From Streptococcus sp. HPH0090 (GTDB taxonomy: Bacteria > Bacillota > Bacilli > Lactobacillales > Streptococcaceae): a DNA stretch of 64,000 nucleotides. The translations under genes and the position numbers were made by a program. The notes under the pieces were generated by a model. It did no database searches. It was not told the origin of the DNA and was given only the letters and a program-made list of their open reading frames with translations. Numbering within the stretch: the stretch's first letter is position 1; each line of letters begins with the position of its first letter. Shown here piece after piece: positions 8,380 through 16,391 of the stretch. The DNA lies in contig NZ_KE150465.1 of assembly GCF_000411475.1 (NCBI RefSeq), positions 141,686 to 205,685 of the forward strand, given 5' to 3'.

Positions 8380-8799
8380 GCAATCTTTCCAAACATCTCT
8401 GATTACGAAAAACAAAAAAGCTATCCTACCTTTGCAAATTTGGATAAGATAGCAGAATATTTTAATGCAACTCCAACCCAACTATTTGGAACTAGTAAAG
8501 AGATTGAGTTAGAAAAGAGTGTTCTTGAATCTAATGAATACTCTGATAAAGTAAGTGAGATTTTAAAAGCTGTCAAATACATCGAAGATTTTCTAGAAAC
8601 TGATGGACAGTACTTAGAGGATTTACTTTACTTAACAAGAGGCAACCAACTATACACAGAAGATGGAGAAGAGTTGTATATTGATCCAACTTCTCAGAAA
8701 AGAACACTTCATAACCAATATGAACCTGGTTTTATTGAAGCAAGGGATAAATCTCCACTAGAACTCTTAATTGAAAATAAGGAATTGTTTGATAAATAG
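8380..8799 (+). pseudogene. C-terminal fragment of a phage-type XRE/Cro-CI regulator
   Basis: The open frame extends back to a stop at 8377-8379 and has no convincing start; the 119 residues after the TTG at 8440 are merely its longest start-containing part. The first coded stretch, SDYEKQKSYPTF then ANLDKIAEYFNATPTQLFGT, is the last part of a helix-turn-helix XRE domain (recognition-helix end and capping helix), so the N-terminal half of the DNA-binding domain is missing. The remainder is an acidic C-terminal region. It starts about 45 bases after the att repeat, as expected for a repressor gene cut by recombination at the edge of an integrated element. Unlikely to be functional. Confidence 0.75.
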
Positions 8800-8801
8800 A
8801 A

Positions 8802-8910
8802 AAAGCGAGGATAACCTCGCTTCAGATTGAAGTTAAAATCTTTAGAAGACACTTTTATAAGGACTTTGTCTTCAATCTGTGAAAAGGAGTGAAAACTCCT
8901 TTTCTTTTTG
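8802..8910. terminator. hairpin cluster after the repressor fragment
   Basis: Three inverted repeats in 110 bases: GCGAGG/CCTCGC at 8804-8820, CAGATTGAAG (8823-8832) against CTTCAATCTG (8870-8879), and AAAAGGAGT/ACTCCTTTT at 8882-8903 followed by CTTTTTG. The last looks like a Rho-independent terminator; the ten-base perfect middle pair may be a structured RNA or operator. Confidence 0.55.
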
Positions 8911-8949
8911 TAAGTCAGACTGAAACTTCCAAATTGTTTATTTATTTTA

Positions 8950-8978
8950 TTGACATTTTCTATAAAAATAAGTACAAT
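8950..8978 (+). promoter_or_regulatory. sigma-A promoter of the DUF308 gene
   Basis: TTGACA (8950-8955), 17-base spacer, TACAAT (8973-8978): near-consensus. The start would fall near 8985, 33 bases before the ATG at 9018. Confidence 0.85.
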
Positions 8979-9017
8979 AGTTTTATTAGAAAACTATACT
9001 ATATAGGGGGTATTGAA

Positions 9018-9533
9018 ATGAAATTTTCTAATCGTTTACTGCTATTCCTTGCAGGAGTTGTTTTTGTCCTTTTAGGACTTTTCCTATTTACAAACCCAGT
9101 AGCTAATCTTGTTGCTTACAGCTGGTGGATTTCATTTGGTTTACTGGTTTCTTCTATAGCAGCTATTTTAGGCTATTTCTCTGCACCAAAAGAGCTTCGC
9201 TCACCTGTTTATCTTTTCCAAGGATTTGTTAGTCTTCTCTTAGCTCTTTACCTCGTTGCTTATGGCTTTGTGACCCTGCCGGTCGTCATTCCGACCATTG
9301 TAGGAATTTGGTTAATTGTAGAAGCCATTATTGCTTTCTTTAAAGGCAATCGTCTAAGATTGATTTTCCCTATTATTGGTAGCAATATCACGTGGGTAGC
9401 CTTGCTTGAATTTTTACTAGGTCTAGTGATTCTGTTCAATCCAGTGGCTACAGGTGTCTTTGTCGTTTATGTCATTGCCTTTTCAGTTTTAGTTACTGGC
9501 TTCACCTACATTATTGAGGCCTTTCGTAAATAG
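9018..9533 (+). CDS. DUF308/HdeD-family membrane protein
   Basis: 171 residues, almost entirely hydrophobic: six likely membrane helices in two similar halves, each opening with a short loop (LFTNPVAN in the first, LFNPVATG in the second). This internal repeat is the hallmark of the DUF308/HdeD family, which in enterobacteria includes an acid-stress protein. The ATG at 9018 is used because it lies below a near-consensus promoter and follows ATAGGGGGT; upstream in-frame codons overlap that promoter. It sits in the first module between att copies A and B, with its own promoter and terminator, so it is likely expressed cargo. Role unknown. Confidence 0.8.
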   Translation: MKFSNRLLLFLAGVVFVLLGLFLFTNPVANLVAYSWWISFGLLVSSIAAILGYFSAPKELRSPVYLFQGFVSLLLALYLVAYGFVTLPVVIPTIVGIWLIVEAIIAFFKGNRLRLIFPIIGSNITWVALLEFLLGLVILFNPVATGVFVVYVIAFSVLVTGFTYIIEAFRK

Positions 9534-9559
9534 TCTAGTTGCTATTTCTATCGCATTCA

Positions 9560-9592
9560 AAAAAGCTGGGAAATCATATTCTCAGCTTTTTT
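9560..9592 (+). terminator. terminator of the DUF308 gene
   Basis: AAAAGCTG and CAGCTTTTTT pair across a 14-base loop, followed by TTG. Confidence 0.8.
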
Positions 9593-9633
9593 GTCTCTTT
9601 AATTATCACTTTTTCGCATTCCATTCTGCGTAG

Positions 9634-9885
9634 AAATTTGTTTTTCCATTTTATTCTCCAATTTGATCTCGCACTGACATTTATTTATAACAAAACTATA
9701 TATCTAGAATAGCATAATCATTAGGTATTATAGGTTTTCAAACAAAATACGAGTCATTCGTTTTTGCCCCACTTTTGCCCCATTTTTAAATCCTGACATT
9801 GAAAATACCTAAAAGTATTTCCCTAAAATCAGCTATATTTCAACATTTTTGTTTATTTTCAATATGAAAAGTTCTTACAAATCCA
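9634..9885. repeat. 250-base direct repeat, copy 1 (element end next to att copy B)
   Basis: Non-coding, AT-rich. It recurs at 12848-13099 with few differences, both times running directly into an att-like unit. It contains TTTGCCCCACTTTTGCCCCA, a GCCCC-type direct repeat also echoed at 8346-8368 after copy A. Such iterated short motifs beside an att core look like integrase arm-binding sites or the end of an integrase gene. No ORF of significance is seen here. Together with the att repeat this fills the 530-base gene-free gap. Confidence 0.75.
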
Positions 9886-9944
9886 TGTAGGGGGCATCTA
9901 AACAACAGGAAAAAGCCTTGATTTATAAGGCTTTTTTGCTTGTC
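9886..9944 (+). repeat. att-like repeat copy B
   Basis: TGTAGGGGGCATCTAAACAA, then the GCCTT/AAGGC terminator hairpin and CTTGTC: the same unit as the tRNA-Lys 3' end but without the rest of a tRNA (upstream bases TTACAAATCCA do not fold). It marks a junction left by site-specific integration at tRNA-Lys. Confidence 0.85.
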
Positions 9945-10035
9945 ATTTTGTTTTTTGTACCAAAAAGTTTATATTCACAAAATAAGCGACTCTCATCAAA
10001 GACTCGCTATTTATCTAACACCTCGATTTAATAGA

Positions 10036-10055
10036 AAAAAACACCTCACGGTGAT
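10036..10055 (-). terminator. terminator of the broken immunity gene
   Basis: On the minus strand ATCACC-GTGA-GGTGTTTTTTT. It lies just past the stop codon of the pseudogene at 10065. Confidence 0.6.
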
Positions 10056-10064
10056 TACTTATTA

Positions 10065-10454
10065 TCAATCGTCCATTACTCCGCCTGTGAGTTGGTACAT
10101 GAGGTAAATGTGTTCCAAGGTTTTTACCTTATCCATATGATCCACATCTTTTACGCCTCCCAAGGCTAGTAAAGGAACAAAACCGAAACATTGGTTATAA
10201 GACAAGGGACCATGTTTTAACACAGCCTGTCTATATAAATCCAGTTCAAAGTTATCAGTCACATATGAGTTATCTAAATACTGAAGAAAATATTTCAGGC
10301 TCTTGATAATAATGTCGCAGTCTTGAAGATTTTATTTTACAATACCAACAAATTCATTCTCTTCCCAAGTAATAATATCTCCAAAGGCTGTTACGAACAT
10401 CGGAAAAAGAAGTAAGGAACTATTCATAATAATAGCCGTAGCAAATCTTTGCAT
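10065..10454 (-). pseudogene. broken DUF1851/Tdi1-like immunity protein gene
   Basis: Two open stretches in one frame separated by a single TAA at 10332-10334. Before the stop: MNSSLLLFPMFVTAFGDIIT; after it: NFELDLYRQAVLKHGPLSY and CFGFVPLLALGG, ending EHIYLMYQLTGGVMDD. The order (FVTAFGD, then LYxxAxxxxGPL, then the FVPLLALGG block) is what I know from DUF1851 proteins, whose best-known member is the type VI immunity protein Tdi1; in Firmicutes they are orphan or polymorphic-toxin immunity genes. The usual N-terminal GAD-like domain is absent, so it is both 5' truncated and interrupted. No toxin gene is adjacent. Confidence 0.7.
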
Positions 10455-10462
10455 TTTTGTCT

Positions 10463-10478
10463 TATCTTTTTTAAGATA
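10463..10478. promoter_or_regulatory. palindrome before the aldo/keto reductase gene
   Basis: TATCTT-TTTT-AAGATA, a perfect six-base inverted repeat about 30 bases before the start codon. It could be an operator or a small hairpin; no repressor gene is intact nearby. Confidence 0.4.
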
Positions 10479-10508
10479 GTACTATTAAAAAAAGAAAAGG
10501 TGAAAATC

Positions 10509-11351
10509 ATGGAAACATATACACTTGCAAATGGGGTTGCTATTCCTAAAATTGGTTTTGGAACTTGGCAAATTGCTGAAGGCGAAGAAGCCTATAACAG
10601 CGTTAGCTTCGCACTTAAGGCGGGTTACACACATATTGATACCGCACAAATTTACGGTAACGAGGTTTCCGTAGGTAAGGCGATTGCTGATAGTGATTTG
10701 GCACGTGAGGATATTTTCCTAACCACCAAACTTTGGAATGATAAGCACGATTACGAGTTGGCTAAGACTTCTATCGATGAGTCTCTCGAAAGACTTGGTG
10801 TGGATTATTTGGATCTTTTGCTTATCCATTGGCCTAATCCAAAGGCGCTTCGTGAGAATGATGCTTGGAAGGCTGGCAATGCGGGTGCATGGAAGGCTAT
10901 GGAAGAAGCCTACAAAGAAGGTAAGGTGCGTGCTATCGGTGTGTCAAACTTTATGCAACATCACCTAGAAGCTCTTTTTGAAACAGCTAAAATTGTTCCA
11001 CATGTCAATCAAATCCTCTTGGCTCCAGGTTGTGACCAAGAAGACTTAGTTGACTATTGCCAAGAGCGCGATATCCTTCTTGAAGCCTATAGTCCACTAG
11101 GTACAGGTAGCATTTTTGGAAATGAAGATGTTGAAGCAGTGGCTGAACGTAACGGTAAATCTGTGGCACAAATTGCTCTGCGTTGGAGCCTCCAAAAAGG
11201 TTTCTTGCCACTACCTAAGTCTGTGACACCTAAAAATATAAAAGGTAACTTGGATATCTTCGACTTCGACTTATCAGAGGAAGATATGGCAGTCTTGGAT
11301 AAGATTCAAGGCACCAAAACTCAGAATGATCCTGACACAGTTAATTTTTAA
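10509..11351 (+). CDS. aldo/keto reductase
   Basis: 280 residues, normal for the family. NADPH-dependent reduction of aldehydes or ketones in a TIM barrel. The catalytic tetrad is visible: Asp44 and Tyr49 (HIDTAQIYGNE), Lys74 (LTTKLW) and His107 (LLLIHWPN). Phosphate-binding KSVTPKNIKGN lies near the C terminus. The ATG at 10509 follows AAAAGG and gives the standard METYTLANG start; the longer frame from 10449 runs through untranslated sequence. It resembles the 2,5-diketo-gluconate/methylglyoxal reductase branch; the true substrate is unknown. Cargo of the second att-bounded module, complete and with its own terminator. Confidence 0.92.
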   Translation: METYTLANGVAIPKIGFGTWQIAEGEEAYNSVSFALKAGYTHIDTAQIYGNEVSVGKAIADSDLAREDIFLTTKLWNDKHDYELAKTSIDESLERLGVDYLDLLLIHWPNPKALRENDAWKAGNAGAWKAMEEAYKEGKVRAIGVSNFMQHHLEALFETAKIVPHVNQILLAPGCDQEDLVDYCQERDILLEAYSPLGTGSIFGNEDVEAVAERNGKSVAQIALRWSLQKGFLPLPKSVTPKNIKGNLDIFDFDLSEEDMAVLDKIQGTKTQNDPDTVNF

Positions 11352-11360
11352 TAGGATTTT

Positions 11361-11385
11361 AAGCAACTCGTCAGGGTTGCTTTTT
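11361..11385 (+). terminator. terminator of the aldo/keto reductase gene
   Basis: AAGCAAC and GTTGC(TT) pair around TCGTCAGG, followed by TTTTT. Confidence 0.8.
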
Positions 11386-11495
11386 AGCGTGTTTCTTTAG
11401 ATTTGCTATGATGAAACTATCATTTTTTATTTATAGATGGGAGTTACGTAATGGAGTCTCGAAATCTTTTGCCTCAGAATACACGTACTTCATTA

Positions 11496-11570
11496 TCAAT
11501 CATCAAACACTCCGCCTGTAATCTGGTACATGAGGTAAATGTGCTCCAAGATTTTGACAATTCGCGCCAC
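11496..11570 (-). pseudogene. second DUF1851 C-terminal remnant
   Basis: Minus-strand frame VARIVKILEHIYLMYQITGG followed by VFDD and a stop. It matches the last 23 residues of the pseudogene at 10065 (KVKTLEHIYLMYQLTGGVMDD). Only this tail is left; beyond 11570 similarity ends. The 300-base gap between the reductase and the LtrA-like gene thus contains a decayed second copy of the immunity gene. On the plus strand the same bases form a 56-codon ORF (11451-11621) that begins behind GGGAG but is antisense to the remnant and is not called. Confidence 0.65.
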
Positions 11571-11613
11571 ATGAAATTATTTAAGCATATCCTTTTCTCT
11601 CATTACCATTTTC

Positions 11614-11622
11614 TGTTATAAT
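11614..11622 (+). promoter_or_regulatory. extended -10 promoter of the LtrA-like gene
   Basis: TGTTATAAT: a TG dinucleotide one base before TATAAT (11617-11622), 33 bases before the ATG. No good -35 is seen, which extended -10 promoters tolerate. Confidence 0.65.
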
Positions 11623-11654
11623 GAATTGTATTTCTAAAATAGAAAGGTATTAAT

Positions 11655-12800
11655 ATGACAACTCTTATTAAACATAAACGTGTAGAATTTTCAGAACTTT
11701 TTTATGACCTAGTTTTTGTTTTTGCAATTTCAAAAGTAACTACTTTAATTGAGCATCTTCATAACGGTATTTTGACTTGGAATTCTTTCCTTGATTTTTT
11801 CATAGCTGTCTTGGTTCTCACCGATTCCTGGATGATTCAAACCCTTTATACCAATCGCTATGGAAAGAACTCTTTATTTAACATGGTAATCATGTTTATC
11901 AAAATGGGAATTTTACTCTTTATAGCCAATATGATGGGACCTGATTGGCAACAATATTTTCATTATCTCTGTTGGGCTATTGGTACATTAACCTTTACCT
12001 TATTTTTACAATATTTGGTTGAATTTTTTAGAAAATCAACCGATAATGCTAATCGGGAAAGTATCAAAGGTTTTCTATGGATAACAGGTCTAGGAAGTTT
12101 AGGAGTCTATCTAGCAGCTCTTCTTCCTATTTACGTTGGGGTCTCTATCTTATTTGCTAGTATTCTGCTAACATTTATTATGCCAATTATCTTGCTTAGT
12201 AAAGATAAGCATTACCAGGTAAATCTCCCCCATTTAATCGAGCGCATCTCCCTTCTTGTCATTATTACGTTTGGAGAGATGATTATGGGGCTAGCTAACT
12301 TCTTTACAATCGAGAATTTCTCGATTTATTCGGTTCTTTATTTCATAATTATGATTTCTCTGTTCTTGTTTTATTTTGGTCAATTCGACCATGCTATTGA
12401 TCAAAAATCTAATCAAAAGGGACTATTTCTAATTTACAGTCACTATCCTATTTTCATTGGGCTTATGATGATGACTGTATCGATGAGTTTTCTTCTGAAT
12501 CCTGAAGCTAATCGTCTCTTTGCAACCAGCTTCTCTTATATCGGATTTGGCCTCTTTCAAGCTGCTGTCCTAGTAAATGGGCCCCATAACAAACACTATC
12601 TTCGCTATTCGAAAAGTTACTACTGTGTCCAAGCGACACTCTATCTGGCTGCCTTGATTCTCTCTTTAATCTTTGCTTCTAATCCTATAATAGTAGTGAG
12701 TATAACAACCATTTTAGCTCTAGCTATAGCCACTCATTTTATTTATTTTTATATGACACAGAATAAAAAATATTCCAAATCTAACTGGGTGTTCTTTTAA
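11655..12800 (+). CDS. low-temperature-requirement protein A (LtrA)-like membrane protein
   Basis: 381 residues with about ten to twelve predicted membrane helices. It begins with the family signature VEFSELFYDLVFVFAISK at residues 10-27, and has the internal second signature ERISLLVIITFGEMIMGL near residue 195. LtrA was described in Listeria as needed for growth in the cold; biochemical function is unknown. ATG at 11655 follows AGAAAGG. Cargo of the second att-bounded module; complete, with promoter and terminator. Confidence 0.88.
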   Translation: MTTLIKHKRVEFSELFYDLVFVFAISKVTTLIEHLHNGILTWNSFLDFFIAVLVLTDSWMIQTLYTNRYGKNSLFNMVIMFIKMGILLFIANMMGPDWQQYFHYLCWAIGTLTFTLFLQYLVEFFRKSTDNANRESIKGFLWITGLGSLGVYLAALLPIYVGVSILFASILLTFIMPIILLSKDKHYQVNLPHLIERISLLVIITFGEMIMGLANFFTIENFSIYSVLYFIIMISLFLFYFGQFDHAIDQKSNQKGLFLIYSHYPIFIGLMMMTVSMSFLLNPEANRLFATSFSYIGFGLFQAAVLVNGPHNKHYLRYSKSYYCVQATLYLAALILSLIFASNPIIVVSITTILALAIATHFIYFYMTQNKKYSKSNWVFF

Positions 12801-12814
12801 TGAGTTTATAACAT

Positions 12815-12844
12815 AAAAAAGCTTTGGGAACCAAGGCTTTTTTT
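12815..12844 (+). terminator. terminator of the LtrA-like gene
   Basis: AAAAAAGC-TTTGG/CCAAG-GCTTTTTTT hairpin with flanking A and T tracts. Confidence 0.8.
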
Positions 12845-12847
12845 CAT

Positions 12848-13099
12848 TAATTTGTTTTTCCATTTTATCCTCCGATTTGAACTCGCACTGACATTTATTT
12901 ATAACAACACTATATATCTAGTATGGCATAATCATTAGGTATTATAGATTTTCAAACCAAATGTGAGTCATTCGTTTTTGCCCCACTTTTGCCACGTTTT
13001 TAAAGCCTGACATTGAAAACACCTAAAAGTATTTCCCTAAAATCAGCTATATTTCAACACTTTTGTTTATTTTCAATATGAAAAGTTCTTACAAATTCA
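12848..13099. repeat. 250-base direct repeat, copy 2 (element end next to att copy C)
   Basis: Near-identical to 9634-9885 (differences scattered, for example CTCCGATTTGA for CTCCAATTTGA and TTTGCCACG for TTTGCCCCA). Ends directly at att copy C. The duplication brackets the second module so that 9945-13156 looks like one unit with the same end sequence as its left neighbour. Confidence 0.8.
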
Positions 13100-13156
13100 T
13101 GTAGGGGGCATCTAAACAACAGGAAAAAGCCTTGATTTCAAGGCTTTTTTGATGTC
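13100..13156 (+). repeat. att-like repeat copy C
   Basis: TGTAGGGGGCATCTAAACAA and the GCCTT/AAGGC terminator hairpin (shortened loop GATTTC), then GATGTC instead of CTTGTC. Third occurrence of the tRNA-Lys 3'-end unit. Confidence 0.82.
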
Positions 13157-13461
13157 AAATAACTTTTTGTAGCAAATCATTATAAAGGTTTTCCAACCTT
13201 ATCAAACTTATCATTTATTCTCAATCAATTGCTAGCAATATTTGATAAGACCAACTGTTTTTTACAGTACAGAGCTAGTCTATAATTAACTAAACTATAC
13301 TAATTTGTGCCCATATTACATGGCCAATCCGCATAGAGATTAAAATGGGCTATTATGAATTCATAAATTTTCGCAACAGAACAAGAGCAAGTCATTTAGA
13401 AATAAAAGAGAAGAGAATCTTTCACTCTCTTCTTAGTATATCTTATTAAATTCAGTCTTTC
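13157..13461. other. gene-free stretch after att copy C
   Basis: About 305 AT-rich bases. Near its end AAGAGAAGAGA/TCTCTTCTT forms a hairpin (13407-13437) that may terminate the converging AI-2E family gene. No RNA gene or ORF that I can support. Confidence 0.5.
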
Positions 13462-14550
13462 TCAATCTACCTGATTTTCCTTTGCAACGACAAATTCTTT
13501 AACCAATCGATAGATAACAGCAAATATGGGTGTAAAGAATATCATCCCAAGTAAGCCAAAGAGATTGCCTCCAATACTAGCAGCCGCAAGCGTGAAAAGG
13601 GCTGGCAAACCAATAGACTGACCTACAACTCTAGGATAAATAAGGTTTCCTTCAATCAGCTGTATAACTTGATATAGAAGAAGAGAAAGTAAGGCTTGAG
13701 TAGGACTCACTGTGAAGATAAAAATCGCTCCCACAACACAAGCAATCATAGGCCCTACATAAGGAATGAACGATAGCACTCCTGCAAAGATACCTGTCAT
13801 TACTCCATAGGGTATCCCAAACACGCTGTAACCAACCGCTATCATAACTCCTATGATAACTGCTTCAATCAGCTGACTCATCAAAAATTGGTCATAAGTC
13901 TCTAGTGCTACTTGTCCAATGTAAGTCAACTTTATCACCACCTTCTCTGGAAGAAAAACTTTTAGAAGTCGACTCGTCATCGCTGCCAAATGTTCCTTAC
14001 TGGATAAAAATAAAAAGGTGAAGACTATAATCAAAAAGGCATTCATCAAACTTGAAAAAATATTGCCGATATTACTAGTCAGACCTGATAAAAAACCTAT
14101 CAAAGCTTGGCTAATAGAACTAGATTGTCCCTGTATGCCTGATACGATAGTTGACAACATGTCTTTGGTTACAAATTCCGAGCTGCCTAGCAATTTCCCA
14201 AGTTGAGTAAGGACTGTTGAAAGGACTGTTCCCAGCTGACTAATAGTCTGAGCTAGGGTTGGCAGCACCAAAACCAAAAGAGCAATCACGATTAAGATAA
14301 GAGCTAGGAAAACAAGTACCATGGCAATCGGACGACGCAACTCTGCCTTTACCTTCAATTTAACTAAGTACTGTTCAATTTTTTTCATAGGAACATTAAG
14401 CACAAAAGCAATAACAGCACCATAAATCAAGGTTGATGTTACATCAAAGAGAGAGATTGCTCCTGATATAAAGCTCGATGCATTCAGAATTACAAGAGCA
14501 ACCAGCCCTATAAAAAGGATTAACGGGGTATATTTTTTAACTAAGTTCAT
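13462..14550 (-). CDS. AI-2E family transporter (PerM-type membrane protein)
   Basis: 362 residues, about eight membrane helices, matching the AI-2E/PerM/YdbO family in length and layout: N-terminal pair of helices, a long amphipathic middle (LGTVLSTVLTQLGKLLGSSE), then the conserved C-terminal core with GIPYGVMTGIFAGVLSFIPY and EGNLIYPRVVGQSIGLPAL. Members export or transport small molecules; the autoinducer-2 link is historical and many are likely Na+/H+ antiporters. ATG at 14550 follows AAGGAG. The gene lies in the third att-bounded interval and is nine bases downstream of the next gene, so the two form an operon. Confidence 0.88.
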   Translation of the reverse strand: MNLVKKYTPLILFIGLVALVILNASSFISGAISLFDVTSTLIYGAVIAFVLNVPMKKIEQYLVKLKVKAELRRPIAMVLVFLALILIVIALLVLVLPTLAQTISQLGTVLSTVLTQLGKLLGSSEFVTKDMLSTIVSGIQGQSSSISQALIGFLSGLTSNIGNIFSSLMNAFLIIVFTFLFLSSKEHLAAMTSRLLKVFLPEKVVIKLTYIGQVALETYDQFLMSQLIEAVIIGVMIAVGYSVFGIPYGVMTGIFAGVLSFIPYVGPMIACVVGAIFIFTVSPTQALLSLLLYQVIQLIEGNLIYPRVVGQSIGLPALFTLAAASIGGNLFGLLGMIFFTPIFAVIYRLVKEFVVAKENQVD

Positions 14551-14559
14551 AAATTCTCC

Positions 14560-15849
14560 TTAATAAACATGTTTAGATACGACTATACTATTTGGTTTTT
14601 CAAACTCTCGATCAAGGTAGGCTTGGTAAGTTCCTGGTGCGATAAATCCTTTTGGTGAGAGGATATCTGTTCCAGCTTGACCGACTATGGTATCAGCCAA
14701 GAGCACACAGTTTGTGGACAAGACAAAGTAGGATTTAAACTTAGATTTGATAAATTTATAAAGTTCCCCATCCGTCTCATGTCTGATTTTATAAGCGTAG
14801 GTGTAGTCTTCCTTACCATCTTCCGTTTTAATTTTATCTGCGCTTGGCTCCCAAGGAATCGTTAGTTGTTTTAATTCAGCTAATTTTTCCTGAACCGCTT
14901 CTTCCATTTCCGGTGTCAAATCTATTCCGTAACCAAATAGCGTTTTTTGACTCTCCCGTTTACATAAGTCAATGTACTTATCACGGTCACAGAAATATAA
15001 GACACCATCTCCTACCATACCAAATAAGGTCTCAGATGACGGATCATAGTTGCCATAAGAAATAACACGGCCCTGATAGCAGATATCCACATGACCAATA
15101 GCTGAAAACAGGGAGGTCTCAGCTGTATGAACAAAAATTTCTAGCTCTGCTGTCTTACCAGACTTCACTATTCCAAGATGGATATCTTCTTCCTCATCAG
15201 CATTTTCCAGCATAAATTTGTTAATTTTTGCTAAAGTTCTTGCAGGGATGAGAGCGGCTAGGACAATAGGTAAGCTAATTCTAATGCGACGTTTGAGATG
15301 GTTTTTCCCAATTTCCCCTTCAAATAAGAAACCGTCACGGATATTGGACAGACCATAAAGGAAAAAATAAGCCCCTAAAACAAAGAGTTGAAAGACAGAA
15401 TTTCCCGTAGAGGACAAAAGACTAGTCCCACCAAGAAAAACTAGTACGAGACCATCTAGTAAGAGACGAAAACGAGGTCGAATATTATTTTTACGGTAGA
15501 GAACATAGGTGACAAGATTAATCGTGGCCCTAAAAATCTGATAAACTCCAATCACAAGAGCCAGAACATAAATCGGTATATCAGTCGCAAGATTCGAGCC
15601 TAGCAAATATCCCATCACTAACAATTTAACCAGTGCAACTCCCAAGGTGTCCGTTGACTGACTTTTTTTGAAAATACGTAATACTAAATCTAAGACCGTT
15701 GCTATCCAAGCTAAAAACAGAACCAGTCGAATAACCGTCACTGGCAACCAAGTTCCCGTGACCATCAAGATAAGACCTAGCAGAACAAACAAGAAACCCT
15801 GAACAAGTAATTTCTTACCTGTCAGACCTAAAGAAAGAATTTTTTCCAT
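14560..15849 (-). CDS. membrane protein with DUF308-like N half and possible papain-like C half
   Basis: 429 residues. Residues 1-195 hold about six membrane helices in DUF308/HdeD style (LVQGFLFVLLGLILMVTG). The C-terminal 230 residues are soluble, with GHVDICYQGRVISYGNYD near residue 245 and STNCVLLADTIVG near residue 385. A His-containing GHVxI strand preceding an NC-containing helix is the order seen in circularly permuted NlpC/P60-like (YiiX-type) papain-fold hydrolases. That assignment is my inference and unproven. First gene of the pair with the AI-2E family gene; start ATG at 15849 with GAAAGG upstream. Confidence 0.6.
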   Translation of the reverse strand: MEKILSLGLTGKKLLVQGFLFVLLGLILMVTGTWLPVTVIRLVLFLAWIATVLDLVLRIFKKSQSTDTLGVALVKLLVMGYLLGSNLATDIPIYVLALVIGVYQIFRATINLVTYVLYRKNNIRPRFRLLLDGLVLVFLGGTSLLSSTGNSVFQLFVLGAYFFLYGLSNIRDGFLFEGEIGKNHLKRRIRISLPIVLAALIPARTLAKINKFMLENADEEEDIHLGIVKSGKTAELEIFVHTAETSLFSAIGHVDICYQGRVISYGNYDPSSETLFGMVGDGVLYFCDRDKYIDLCKRESQKTLFGYGIDLTPEMEEAVQEKLAELKQLTIPWEPSADKIKTEDGKEDYTYAYKIRHETDGELYKFIKSKFKSYFVLSTNCVLLADTIVGQAGTDILSPKGFIAPGTYQAYLDREFEKPNSIVVSKHVY

Positions 15850-16391
15850 AAAAGACCTTTCAAAAATAATAATTAAGCCCTTTGATCAAATTGACTGGTA
15901 AATAGCTGACGGCACAAACAGCCTGTGCCAGCAAGACATGGCGACTGACTGTAGCAATGTCACCATCTTGTCTTTTGCACTTCTGAAATTTGTTTTATTG
16001 AGTCGAAATCAGAGCTTTTAAAAACTAGCTAAACTTGAAAGCTAACCATAATTGCTAGATAAAAAAGGTGCAACCAATCCTTCTTGTAAAGGTAGGAAAG
16101 AATTATATCCATTCCATTAATTATTTATATATTACCTATTGTGACACAATACTCACTATAATTCAACTTTTTACCTATTTAAAACCATAAAGCCTACATA
16201 ACTCTTTGAAGAGAACAAAAATCTGAATGTAATAAGATAGTACCCATTACCCATATTATAATTAGATTATGAATTGAAGCTTTTTGGAACTAAAATTAGG
16301 AATAATTGAGAAAGTAGGGAGGGAAATTTTGCTTTTACCCCATTTTGAAATAATTTCATTTTAGATTTTTCTAAGTTTCTTTCAAAGAGCC
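15850..16391. other. gene-free stretch before att copy D
   Basis: About 540 AT-rich bases with no supportable ORF. TTTTACCCCATTTTG at 16333-16347 is reminiscent of the GCCCC-type motifs beside the other att copies, but the 250-base repeat found before copies B and C is absent here. This suggests a different element end. Confidence 0.45.

Noticed and set aside
8889..9017. 43-residue N-terminal extension of the DUF308 protein
   Set aside because: It overlaps a near-consensus promoter at 8950-8978; translation from 9018 behind GGGGGT is the simpler reading.
11451..11621. Plus-strand 56-codon ORF starting MESRNLLPQNT behind GGGAG, with a TATGAT upstream
   Set aside because: Most of it is antisense to the DUF1851 remnant and runs into the next promoter. 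At best it is the first few codons of a gene lost by recombination.
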